NCBI GenBank assembly: GCA_946623755.1
Contig: CAMORK010000021.1
Span: 1 to 37,740 of the forward strand
Length of the DNA: 37,740 nt
Direction: 5' to 3'
From: an uncultured Butyrivibrio sp.
Lineage (GTDB): Bacteria > Bacillota > Clostridia > Lachnospirales > Lachnospiraceae
Positions 25,360 through 33,612 of this stretch are shown here, piece by piece. The position numbers were made by a program, and so were the translations under genes. The notes under the pieces are model-generated. The model was given only the letters and a program-made list of their open reading frames with translations, had not been told where the DNA came from and searched no databases. The number at the start of each line of letters is the position of its first letter. The first letter of the stretch is position 1.

Positions 25360-26547
25360 ATGAAAGATCTCGTGCATATCTTTGAGCTCGAAGACCTTTT
25401 GCAGGAAGCCAACAATCCGCTGGTTCGTCAGGCGAAAGCTGACGGCAGGCGCGCCCTTGGTTACACCTGCTACTTCATGCCGGAAGTTCTCTTGGACCTT
25501 CCGGGATGTTTTTCTGTGCGTCTTCGTGCACCGCGTAGTGGATCGCCTGATATGGCAACCTACTACATGACCAACCGTACCTGCATGTACGGGCGTTGCC
25601 TTTTAGAGAGGGCCTTGGAGGGAGGCTTTAACTTCCTTGACGCTGAAATGGCAACCGAAACCTGCACCGTTACCTGCAGATTCCAGGAGCATCTCCAGCT
25701 TATGGACATCATCAAGAATCCTGATTTCTTCTGCGAATTCACTGATGTTCCGTTCAAAAAAAATGAGAACTCCATTGATCACTACGAGAATCAGCTTAGA
25801 TTCCATGTTCTTGATAAATTAAAAGAGCACTTTGACATTGATACAAGTGATGAAGCTCTTTTAAAGGCAATTGAAGAACACAATGAAGTCTGCCGTCTCA
25901 TTCAGGAAATCGGCAGCTACAGAAAGCTTGATGAGCCTACCATCACAGGATGGGAGTTCTCCGTCATCCAGCTTTGCACTCTTGTTTGTCCCAAGTATCT
26001 TATCATTGATAAGCTTAGGGATATTGCAGAGCAGCTCAAGACAAGAAAGCCCGACGCCAAAAAGAACTACAGAGTCAAGGTTGTTCTTACCGGATCAGAG
26101 GAAGATGATCCTGACTTTATCAAGCTTATTGAGGAGTGCGGCGCTTTAGTTGTAGCTGATCGCTACTGCTACGGTTCACTTCCCGGAAGAGAAGAGATTG
26201 TGATAAAAGAGGGGGAGACACCTCTTAGAGCCATCGCCCGTCACTATCTTGAAACCAGCGAATGTCCACGTTTCATGGACCAGCACATCATGCGTCAGCG
26301 CAAACAATACCTGGCTGATATTGCCAAGGAATACAAAGCAGACGGTATCATCATTTCACAGATGAAATTCTGCGAGTACTGGAGCTATGAGCGTACAATC
26401 GATACTCTTATCATTCCAAGAGATTTCGGTTACCCCGTATGTTCTATTGAAAAAGAGTATGTCAACAACGCTGTCGGTCAGTTAAGGACCAGATTCCAGG
26501 CGTTTGTTGAGAGCATAGAGCTCAAGAAAATACAGAAGGAGGGCTGA
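25360..26547 (+). CDS. 2-hydroxyacyl-CoA dehydratase-like small subunit (pair B)
   Basis: A 395-aa paralogue of the 402-aa protein at 23177. I start at ATG 25360, not the in-frame ATG at 25309. A GAGGGGG ribosome site lies just before it, and from there C37, C75, C102 and C338 fall at exactly the same residue numbers as in pair A. Motifs include GYTCYFMPEVLL, MKFCEYWSYER and GQLRTRFQAFVES. It is the first gene of the plus operon, divergent from pair A, and 5 nt before its large subunit gene. Confidence 0.92.
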   Translation: MKDLVHIFELEDLLQEANNPLVRQAKADGRRALGYTCYFMPEVLLDLPGCFSVRLRAPRSGSPDMATYYMTNRTCMYGRCLLERALEGGFNFLDAEMATETCTVTCRFQEHLQLMDIIKNPDFFCEFTDVPFKKNENSIDHYENQLRFHVLDKLKEHFDIDTSDEALLKAIEEHNEVCRLIQEIGSYRKLDEPTITGWEFSVIQLCTLVCPKYLIIDKLRDIAEQLKTRKPDAKKNYRVKVVLTGSEEDDPDFIKLIEECGALVVADRYCYGSLPGREEIVIKEGETPLRAIARHYLETSECPRFMDQHIMRQRKQYLADIAKEYKADGIIISQMKFCEYWSYERTIDTLIIPRDFGYPVCSIEKEYVNNAVGQLRTRFQAFVESIELKKIQKEG

Positions 26548-26552
26548 GATAA

Positions 26553-28244
26553 ATGGCTATCGGATTTAAAGACATAAAAGCAAAATATCGCGAGCTCTTC
26601 GTCGTAGAAAAGAGCCCGGAAGAAAAGAACAAACCAAAAGACATAAAGAAAATGGCCAAGGACTTCTGGTATGGCAAGCCCCATGAAGAGAGGCGCCTTG
26701 GTGATCTCTATGTCGGCAACACAGGACTTTACAAGCACCGTGAGTGGCGTGGCGTAAAAGACACCATGTATTACTTCAACATGATCTGGCTTTACAACTA
26801 CGCTCACATGGTTACAGATATCATGAAATACGGCGGCGGTCCTCAGGGCGTTGTTACCTTCGCCAAGGGAACCATGAGATATCGCTGGATGGGCCAGACA
26901 TATCTCACTGTTATGCACTGGTTCGACAGAGGTCTTGAAGGTACAAGGGGCGAAGCCATGAAGGCTTCAGCATGGCACTACCGCGGAATGGTAAGCGAGA
27001 CCATCAGACAGTTCATGAGAATGTTTGAGGCTGACAAGAAGCTCAACGGCGGTGAAGAGAACGAAACCTGGAAAAAGACAATTGCCCACAACGAAACACT
27101 CAGCGGAAATATCTTTTACGGTTGGAGAGATCAGCTTGATGACGTTGCTCTTGAGATGATCCCCTACTTCGTTTCTGTACACGTAAACAACCACACTGTT
27201 CTTAACTATATCGACGCAGCGCAGTCCATCGGACTTCCGGCTGATCCTTGCCCAATGTGCCAGGCAGAGTACGGACTCTTTGTCCAGGATGATTACCCGG
27301 ATTACAGCCCTGTAATGCTGACAACCAACGAGGCCTGTGACGGATCCGTTGCAACATCTGTTCTTCAGGACTGGTTCTTAAACCGTCCTCTTTATGCGAT
27401 GCCACAGCCTATGCGCTATGACGATCCTCTCGTTCAGAAGAACTGTCAGAAAGAGATCGAGGGTGCATGGAAGTTTGTAGAAGAAAACTTCGGCATCAAG
27501 ATGGATTGGGATCAGTACGTTAAGCACGCACAGAACTTCAACAAGCTCACCGAGTTTGAGTGGGAGAAATGGGATGTTGCAGCCAACACTCCTTACTATC
27601 CTATCACCGGTGTCGCTCAGGCTCTTTACAGAATCTATTACTCACAGGATGGCGACAGACCCATCTGGCACGAGATGGATGCACATGTAAAACGTATCAT
27701 GGACAAGTGCGTCAAGAACAAAATCGAGACATTCCCAAAGACCAGACACCGTGCAATCGCATGGAGCTGCGCACCTCTTTACTACTCACACTGGTGCACA
27801 TGGGCTTACAACTGCTGGGGTATCAACTGCGTTATCAACATGGATTCACTCATGTTTGACCAGTACTTAAGGACCGATACATACGAGCACGCTCTTGAAG
27901 ATCTGTCCTGGTTCAACGAAAAGGCACCTATGCGTGCTATGGCTGTTGGCGGACATGAGCACATTCTTTCCCTGTTTGATTACATGGAGAGATTCAACTG
28001 CGATATGGTCATCATGTACGACCAGCTTCAGTGTAAGGGAATGCAGGGAATCCACGGAGTATTTGAGGATGAATTCCGCAAACGCAACATCCACGCAATC
28101 TGGGTTCCTCATGCTCTTCCGGACAAGAGAACAGTATCCCGCGCAGAAATCCGCGATATCATAAACGACTACATGACAACAGTTATGCGCGAGGAGCCAC
28201 TGGATCCTTCACTTCTCGATTTCGATGACGGTGGCAGCTGGTAA
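26553..28244 (+). CDS. 2-hydroxyacyl-CoA dehydratase-like large subunit (pair B)
   Basis: A 563-aa paralogue of the 591-aa pair A protein. Shared candidate cluster ligands are C233 (DPCP), C262 (ACDGS) and C494 (LQCK). An extra C236 makes CPMC here, while pair A has CPVPSSEC. This difference near the cluster suggests a changed active site or cluster type. The N-terminal extension (about 1-100) is shorter. The ending EPLDPSLLDFDD is shared. It is followed by the small membrane protein gene. The substrate is unknown. Confidence 0.88.
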   Translation: MAIGFKDIKAKYRELFVVEKSPEEKNKPKDIKKMAKDFWYGKPHEERRLGDLYVGNTGLYKHREWRGVKDTMYYFNMIWLYNYAHMVTDIMKYGGGPQGVVTFAKGTMRYRWMGQTYLTVMHWFDRGLEGTRGEAMKASAWHYRGMVSETIRQFMRMFEADKKLNGGEENETWKKTIAHNETLSGNIFYGWRDQLDDVALEMIPYFVSVHVNNHTVLNYIDAAQSIGLPADPCPMCQAEYGLFVQDDYPDYSPVMLTTNEACDGSVATSVLQDWFLNRPLYAMPQPMRYDDPLVQKNCQKEIEGAWKFVEENFGIKMDWDQYVKHAQNFNKLTEFEWEKWDVAANTPYYPITGVAQALYRIYYSQDGDRPIWHEMDAHVKRIMDKCVKNKIETFPKTRHRAIAWSCAPLYYSHWCTWAYNCWGINCVINMDSLMFDQYLRTDTYEHALEDLSWFNEKAPMRAMAVGGHEHILSLFDYMERFNCDMVIMYDQLQCKGMQGIHGVFEDEFRKRNIHAIWVPHALPDKRTVSRAEIRDIINDYMTTVMREEPLDPSLLDFDDGGSW

Positions 28245-28262
28245 TTTAAAGGGAGAGTAATT

Positions 28263-28478
28263 ATGAGTAAAATATTAAAATTTTTCTTCAAACTTTTAAG
28301 GATTGCATTACTTATTTATGGCATCCTCTTTGCAGTTTTTTATTATGATCTGGATGGCAAGTTCCTGTACTACATCTGGGAGCCTCTGATGATCAAACGC
28401 TTTGACAACATGAAGCGCCCCGATGCTACAGCAATGCCTTACTCAATGAAGGAAAGCGTAGAAGACACAAGTATTTAA
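28263..28478 (+). CDS. small single-helix membrane protein, cassette-associated
   Basis: A 71-aa protein starting MSKILKFFFKLLRIALLIYG, then GILFAVFYYDLDGKFLYYIW and a charged tail. It has one predicted membrane helix (about 12-29). It is a paralogue of the 55-aa protein at 20227-20394 in the opposite operon. A GGGAG ribosome site precedes the ATG. As last gene of the plus operon, 18 nt after the large subunit, it probably anchors or assists pair B (inference). The function is otherwise unknown. Confidence 0.8.
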   Translation: MSKILKFFFKLLRIALLIYGILFAVFYYDLDGKFLYYIWEPLMIKRFDNMKRPDATAMPYSMKESVEDTSI

Positions 28479-28487
28479 GCATGATAA

Positions 28488-28518
28488 AAGAGGTCATCGC
28501 AATTTGCGACGACCTCTT
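28488..28518. terminator. bidirectional intrinsic terminator
   Basis: AAAGAGGTCATCGCA / TGCGACGACCTCTT form a stem of about 14 bp with one mismatch (G-U on the minus strand). The loop is 3 nt and CTTTTTTCT follows on the plus strand. It separates the convergent pair B operon and the CooT-like gene. Confidence 0.8.
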
Positions 28519-28528
28519 CTTTTTTCTC

Positions 28529-28714
28529 TTATTCACAGTCAATCCTGATGACTCCGCCTGTCAGATCAACAAATGTAAGCTTACCCTTAAAGCTCTTTTT
28601 CTCACCCATAAGATCCGTGCAGACAACGTTGTCGCCATCAAAGGTTATGGTACTTACATACTCCATGATGGCCTCATCCGGCTTGGAGTTTTTGTAAACT
28701 GTAGAAAGACACAT
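28529..28714 (-). CDS. CooT-like small nickel-binding protein
   Basis: A 61-aa protein starting MCLSTVY. It has a beta-rich pattern, and 'FKGKLTFVDLTGGVIRIDCE' at the end matches CooT in length and plan. In Rhodospirillum rubrum CooT, the cysteine directly after Met1 is involved in nickel binding; C2 is present here. AGGAGG lies 7 nt before the ATG. It lies 23 nt after the His-rich gene on the same strand. Together with the CooC-like ATPase it points to nickel delivery in this neighbourhood. Confidence 0.82.
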   Translation of the reverse strand: MCLSTVYKNSKPDEAIMEYVSTITFDGDNVVCTDLMGEKKSFKGKLTFVDLTGGVIRIDCE

Positions 28715-28737
28715 ATAAAACCTCCTGTTTCCGTTCC

Positions 28738-29016
28738 TTAACCGATAAGCTCCAGAGCTTCCTTAAGGTTTTTATTTCCTTCGGAAAAGAGCTCTTTGGC
28801 TGCGGAAACCTTGGCTGCTGCCTCAGCATAGCCAAGGCTTTCAAGCTTATCTGCAAGCTTATCCAGCTCGTCTGCATGGCTGGTGTTGTGCTTGTAATTG
28901 TAGTCCAAAAGAGCTTTTACCTGCTCTTTGTTCTCCATGGGATGATCATGGTGGTGATGCTCGTGATCATGATGATCGTGATGATCATGGTCGTGATGAT
29001 GTTCATGCTCGCTCAT
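28738..29016 (-). CDS. His-rich metal-binding protein (CooJ-like in design)
   Basis: A 92-aa protein. Residues 4-25 carry 15 histidines alternating with Asp/Glu, an obvious Ni/Co/Zn-binding tract. A helical domain of about 60 residues follows (KALLDYNYKHNTSHADELDK ... KEALELIG). CooJ of R. rubrum is a His-rich nickel chaperone, but its His tract is C-terminal, so this is a functional analogy, not proven homology. It lies 12 nt after the phosphohexomutase gene and just before the CooT-like gene. Confidence 0.8.
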   Translation of the reverse strand: MSEHEHHHDHDHHDHHDHEHHHHDHPMENKEQVKALLDYNYKHNTSHADELDKLADKLESLGYAEAAAKVSAAKELFSEGNKNLKEALELIG

Positions 29017-29028
29017 TGTCTTTTCCCC

Positions 29029-30723
29029 TTACTCAACAGAATTGATCAGATCCAGAGTAGCCTTCTTGATATCTGCATTAACCTTGAGTGCATTCTCTCT
29101 GGAATCCTGATTTGAATAGAAATAGAACTTGATCTTGGGCTCTGTTCCGCTTGGTCTTATAGCAAACCACGAGCCGTTATCAAGGAACATTCTGATCGCA
29201 TTCTGAGGCGGAATATCTTCATAGCCGTTGATGTAATCGATGACCTTGTCCACCTTGGCGCCTGCAACCTCTGTAGGAATGTTCTCCCTGTAGTACTTCA
29301 TCATGCGTTGGATACGCTGTGCTCCCGGAATTCCCTCAAGCACAATATTGGGCTCATCCTCCGCAAAGAATCCATACTTGGCATAAATCTCATTAAGCAC
29401 ATCCCAAAGAGTCTTGCCCTGCTTGCGGTAATAAGCTGCTGCCTCAGCAATAAGCATTCCTGCTGAGATTCCGTCCTTGTCTCTGATGTCCTCGCAAACC
29501 GCATATCCAACAGACTCCTCATATCCAAAGAGATACTGATATCCGTTCTCATGAAGGTAAGGGATCTTACCGCAGATATTCTTAAAGCCTGTCAGAGTCT
29601 CAAACATCTCAACTCCGTAAGCCTTGGCCATTATAGTTGAAAGAGTTGATGTAACAATGGATTTAACCATTGCTCCCTTAGCCGGCAGTGTTCCTGCACT
29701 CTTATGTCCCTCAAGGACATAGTTTACAAGAAGGTAACCTGTCTGGTTTCCGTTAAGTGGCACGTAATTGCCGTTGTCGTCTCTGATCTCTATGGCAAAT
29801 CTGTCTGAGTCGGGGTCAGTAGCCATGAGGAGCTCAGCACCAAACTCTTTTCCATACTTCTCAGAAAGTGCAAAAGCCTTTGGGTCTTCGGGATTGGGAT
29901 AGCCGACTGTTGTGAAATCAGGATCGGGATTTTCCTGCTCAGGAACGATCTTCCAGTTAGTAAAGCCTCTGTCTGTGAGCATCTGTCTGAACGGGATTGA
30001 TCCACATCCGTTAAGTGGTGTGTATACAAGCGGAATTGAAAGATCAAGGTCATCACCCTTGTGAATAGCAAGGCTCTCAATCTTGTCCAGATACTCCCTG
30101 TCATATTCCTCTCCAAGAACTATGATCTTACCCGCCTTGACGCCCTCGTTGTAATCGGACTTCCTGATTCCTGTCCAGATATCAACAGCATTGATGCACT
30201 CTGTCATTCCGTCTGCCACCTCAGCAGAAACCTGACATCCGTCATCCCAGTATGCCTTGTATCCGTTATAATCCTTGGGGTTGTGGGACGCAGTAATATT
30301 GATACCCGAAACTGTATGAAGCCGTCTTATCATGAACGCCAGCTCAGGTGTCGGGCGAAGGCTTGGGAAAGTATAAACCTTGATGCCGTTAGCCGCAAAG
30401 ATACCTGCTGCCAGCTCAGAAAACTCCCTTGAAAAATGTCTGGGATCATGCGCAATGATAACGCCGGCGTCCATAGCCGCCTGTCCCTTTGAAACGATGT
30501 AGTCGGCAACACCCTGTGATGCCTTACCCACTGTAAAGAAATTCATACGATTGGTTCCTGCGCCAACCTTACCCCTAAGGCCTGCAGTACCGAATGAAAG
30601 ATCCTGATAGAATCTCTCTTCCTTTTCTTTTTCATCATTAGCGATGGCTACAAGCTCAGCTTTTAAGGGATCGCTGTCTGAAAGCTTATTCATCCACTCT
30701 TCATATCTTGACTGATAATCCAT
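29029..30723 (-). CDS. phospho-sugar mutase (phosphoglucomutase/phosphomannomutase)
   Basis: A 564-aa alpha-D-phosphohexomutase. The phosphoserine loop is TASHNPKDYNGYK with S146, the metal loop ATDPDSDR, the substrate loop GYEES, and the phosphate-binding RPSGTEPKIKFY is near the C-terminus. It interconverts hexose 1- and 6-phosphates. The length fits the PgcA-type bacterial enzymes. It is followed on the same strand by the His-rich and CooT-like genes, probably as read-through. Confidence 0.95.
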   Translation of the reverse strand: MDYQSRYEEWMNKLSDSDPLKAELVAIANDEKEKEERFYQDLSFGTAGLRGKVGAGTNRMNFFTVGKASQGVADYIVSKGQAAMDAGVIIAHDPRHFSREFSELAAGIFAANGIKVYTFPSLRPTPELAFMIRRLHTVSGINITASHNPKDYNGYKAYWDDGCQVSAEVADGMTECINAVDIWTGIRKSDYNEGVKAGKIIVLGEEYDREYLDKIESLAIHKGDDLDLSIPLVYTPLNGCGSIPFRQMLTDRGFTNWKIVPEQENPDPDFTTVGYPNPEDPKAFALSEKYGKEFGAELLMATDPDSDRFAIEIRDDNGNYVPLNGNQTGYLLVNYVLEGHKSAGTLPAKGAMVKSIVTSTLSTIMAKAYGVEMFETLTGFKNICGKIPYLHENGYQYLFGYEESVGYAVCEDIRDKDGISAGMLIAEAAAYYRKQGKTLWDVLNEIYAKYGFFAEDEPNIVLEGIPGAQRIQRMMKYYRENIPTEVAGAKVDKVIDYINGYEDIPPQNAIRMFLDNGSWFAIRPSGTEPKIKFYFYSNQDSRENALKVNADIKKATLDLINSVE

Positions 30724-30808
30724 GCATTAACCCTCCATAAAATTACACTTATATTTAATATTTTCGCCCATTGAAAGGGGTTTTGCAACCCCCTGCCGGG
30801 GAGTCTCA

Positions 30809-30883
30809 GCGAGAAGTCACGGGGACGGTTTTTTGACTCATTGGATGCAACGAGTCAAAAAAACCGTCCCCATGACTTCTCAC
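30809..30883. repeat. REP/MITE-like long palindrome
   Basis: A 75-nt inverted repeat has arms of about 35 nt containing GGGGACGGTTTTTTGACTC and GAGTCAAAAAAACCGTCCCC, loop GATG, and a one-base bulge in the T/A run. Its right end overlaps the TGA stop of the radical SAM gene. Related fragments are at 10072-10100 and near 10503. The internal T-runs would let it act as a terminator. It resembles REP elements dispersed by RAYT transposases (from memory). Confidence 0.8.
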
Positions 30884-31797
30884 ACCCCTTCACAATCAAA
30901 CTCCGGAATGAAGCTCTCTGAAGCCGTTTCGCCCTCCTGAACATAGCCGTTTACTATGCCGAGATTTGAGGCGTAATCAACAAGGCTCCTGTACTCAGCT
31001 TCCGTGATCTTCCTGTTTATCTCCGGAAACTTCTCCAGTCCCTCTCCCGGTGTAAACTGATTCATCAGGCTGATATATATACTGTCGCCATAGGTATCAT
31101 AGAGATACTTCGTTATCATCTTGGCCTGGATCAGCATTCCCGGCATAAGAAGATGCCTGACAATAACGCCATTTTTGATCAGGTTCTGGCCTTTATCATC
31201 CGTTTCAAATTCGCACTTTGGCTTCTGCCTTATCATCTCGGCAATCGCGACCTTTGCAGCATCCGGATATCCCGGAGCGTTGCTGTACTTAACCGCATCT
31301 TCTTCCCTTATATATTTAAAATCCGGAAGGTAAATATCTATGAGTCCGTCAAGCCGCTTCACACTATCGACATTCAGATATGAAGATGTATTAAACAGAA
31401 ACGGAATCTTTATCCCCTGATCTCTTGCCCTCTCAATCGCATCAGCAATTGTAGGAATAAACATATCTCCGGTCACAAGGTTAATGTTATTGGCACCTCT
31501 CTCCTGCTGTTCAAAGAATATCTCCACAAGACGCTCAGTTGTTATGTACTTACCGACTTCTCCCCGGCTGATCTTCCTGTTCTGGCAAAAGACACATCCC
31601 ATATTGCAACCGGAAAAGAAAACCGTTCCTGACCCGGAGGTGCCGGAAATACAGGGCTCCTCCCACATATGGAGAGCAGCCCTTGATACGTGCAAAGTAT
31701 TCAATTCCCTGCAATATCCCATTGTTGTTGTTCGATCCACCTTACAGTTTCTGGGACACAACCTGCAGGATAAGTAGTCTTTATCAATGTCTTTCAT
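30880..31797 (-). CDS. radical SAM protein, PflA/PflX-like
   Basis: A 305-aa radical SAM enzyme with C64-x3-C68-x2-C71 (GCNMGCVFCQN). An N-terminal Cys set, CRLCPRNCKVDR...GYC (C11, C14, C18, C29), is characteristic of the COG1313 'pyruvate formate-lyase activase homologue' group. It probably activates a glycyl-radical enzyme or modifies a protein; no such partner is in the window. It starts 18 nt after the ABC exporter gene, so it may be co-transcribed. Its stop codon lies inside the palindrome at 30809-30883. Confidence 0.88.
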   Translation of the reverse strand: MKDIDKDYLSCRLCPRNCKVDRTTTMGYCRELNTLHVSRAALHMWEEPCISGTSGSGTVFFSGCNMGCVFCQNRKISRGEVGKYITTERLVEIFFEQQERGANNINLVTGDMFIPTIADAIERARDQGIKIPFLFNTSSYLNVDSVKRLDGLIDIYLPDFKYIREEDAVKYSNAPGYPDAAKVAIAEMIRQKPKCEFETDDKGQNLIKNGVIVRHLLMPGMLIQAKMITKYLYDTYGDSIYISLMNQFTPGEGLEKFPEINRKITEAEYRSLVDYASNLGIVNGYVQEGETASESFIPEFDCEGV

Positions 31798-31815
31798 AAT
31801 GTAAATTATACAACA

Positions 31816-33600
31816 TTACGACGCGCTGACAAACTGCGCAGAATAGAGCTCGTAGTACGCTCCCCTTCTTGCCATCAGGCTCTCGTGGTCACCCCACTCA
31901 AGGATTCCACCGTCATCAATAACGAATATCTTATCCGCATTCTTGATGGTGGAGAGTCTGTGTGCAACAACGAAGGATGTTCTCTTTTTAAGAAGCTCCT
32001 CAATCCCCTGCTGAACCAGGATCTCAGTCCTTGTGTCGATACTCGCAGTAGCTTCATCCAGTATGAGGATCTTGGGATCTGTCAAAAGAGTTCTCGCAAA
32101 AGCAACGAGCTGTCTCTGTCCGTTTGAAAGTCCGCCTCCGCGCTCTGTTATCACAGTGTCATACCCCTTCTCCATCTGGGAGATAAAGTCGTGAGCATGT
32201 ACAGCCTTGGATACCTCAAGCATCTCCTCATCCGTCGCATCGGGTCTTCCGTACTTGATGTTATCCCTTATGGTTCCTGAAAAGAGATAGTTGTCCTGCG
32301 TCATGATTCCTAGCTGATTTCTAAGTGATTGTATTGTCACTTTGCTGATATCATATCCGTCCACCAGAACCCTTCCGCTCTTGGTGTTGTAGAAGCGGCT
32401 GATAAGACTGACAATTGTTGTCTTGCCCGCTCCTGTCGGTCCAACAAGAGCTATTGTTTCTCCCTTTTTAGCCTTAAAGCTTACATCGTGGAGAATATCC
32501 ACATCAGGCTCATCGGGATAAGCAAAGGTCACATGATCAAACTCGACATTTCCCTCAATCTCAGGAAGATCGATTGCCTTCTCACCATCCTTAACGAGAG
32601 GATCCATGTCCATGATCTCATATACTCTTTCAGCTGATGACAGGTTAGTTATAAGTTTATTGTAGTAATTGGCAAGATTCCTTATAGGACTAAAGAACAT
32701 GCCAAGATAGAGAACAAATGCCGAAAGTGTACCAATGGACTCCGGCTGAACATTGAGCTTGGTCACTGCAAGATAGTATAACGTAGCGGTTCCCAGTCCT
32801 CCCGCAATCTCAATCGTAGGACTGTAGATATCCGTGATCACAACTGCATTCCTGAATGCTTTTATAACCTCATTAACCAGTCCGTCGAATTCTTTCGAAG
32901 ACTCCTCCTGAGCATTGAAGCTCTGGATAATGGACACACCCTCAATGCCCTCGTGGATGTACGCTGTCATGTTGGAGTCTTTCTTTTTCCAGATCTGCCA
33001 CCTCTTGTGAGCCAGGATCTCGCAAAAGTACAGTCCCAGCATGATTATCGGAACAGCAACTGCCGCAGACAGCGACAGAACCGGGCTCTTTACGATCATT
33101 ATAGCCAGTATCGCAACAAGCATAACTGCCTCAGGTGCCAGGGTCGTAATAGTGCTTGAGAGAACCTCTTTTAACGCATTGACATCTCCCGTAATCCTTG
33201 CCAGTATCTTACCGGATGGTCTCTGGTCAAAAAAGTCTACACCTAGTTCCTGGATATGAACATAGAGTCTTCTTCTGATGTTCATGATCATGTCGTTGGA
33301 AATAACTGCCATGATGCGCCTCCAGATCCTGGTGGCAGCGTAGTTTACCAAGGCCAGGACTATCATAAAGCCCGCCATTATAAACAGTCCCTTTGTATTC
33401 TTATCTATGATCTCATCATCAATTACTTTTTCAATCAGAAGAGGATAAGTGGTCTGAATAGCGACAGTTACAAGGATCAGTCCCGTTACCAGTACTATTT
33501 TCCCTTTATATTCCAGGAGATTCTTAAGGAGTCTTTTAAGGACGTCAAGCTTAAGACTCTCCTTTAAATCTTCATCCTCTCTGGTGCTGTTAATAGCCAT
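31816..33600 (-). CDS. ABC exporter half-transporter, catalytic partner (BmrD/LmrD-like)
   Basis: A 594-aa type IV ABC exporter with an N-terminal six-helix domain, Walker A GPTGAGKT (387-394), Walker B ILILDEATA with catalytic E516, and H547. Its signature is LSNGQ (491-495) instead of LSGGQ. That change should affect the composite site formed with its partner's Walker motifs, which is degenerate too. It lies 12 nt after the partner gene. It likely exports drugs or peptides as a heterodimer. Confidence 0.93.
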   Translation of the reverse strand: MAINSTREDEDLKESLKLDVLKRLLKNLLEYKGKIVLVTGLILVTVAIQTTYPLLIEKVIDDEIIDKNTKGLFIMAGFMIVLALVNYAATRIWRRIMAVISNDMIMNIRRRLYVHIQELGVDFFDQRPSGKILARITGDVNALKEVLSSTITTLAPEAVMLVAILAIMIVKSPVLSLSAAVAVPIIMLGLYFCEILAHKRWQIWKKKDSNMTAYIHEGIEGVSIIQSFNAQEESSKEFDGLVNEVIKAFRNAVVITDIYSPTIEIAGGLGTATLYYLAVTKLNVQPESIGTLSAFVLYLGMFFSPIRNLANYYNKLITNLSSAERVYEIMDMDPLVKDGEKAIDLPEIEGNVEFDHVTFAYPDEPDVDILHDVSFKAKKGETIALVGPTGAGKTTIVSLISRFYNTKSGRVLVDGYDISKVTIQSLRNQLGIMTQDNYLFSGTIRDNIKYGRPDATDEEMLEVSKAVHAHDFISQMEKGYDTVITERGGGLSNGQRQLVAFARTLLTDPKILILDEATASIDTRTEILVQQGIEELLKKRTSFVVAHRLSTIKNADKIFVIDDGGILEWGDHESLMARRGAYYELYSAQFVSAS

Positions 33601-33612
33601 ATATGCACCTCC

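Noticed and set aside
17414-28478. Ordinary amino-acid (Stickland) dehydratase pathway such as fld or had
   Set aside because: No CoA-transferase, hydroxyacid dehydrogenase or acyl-CoA dehydrogenase is present, subunits are too long, and nickel/ACS-like genes are unexplained by it.
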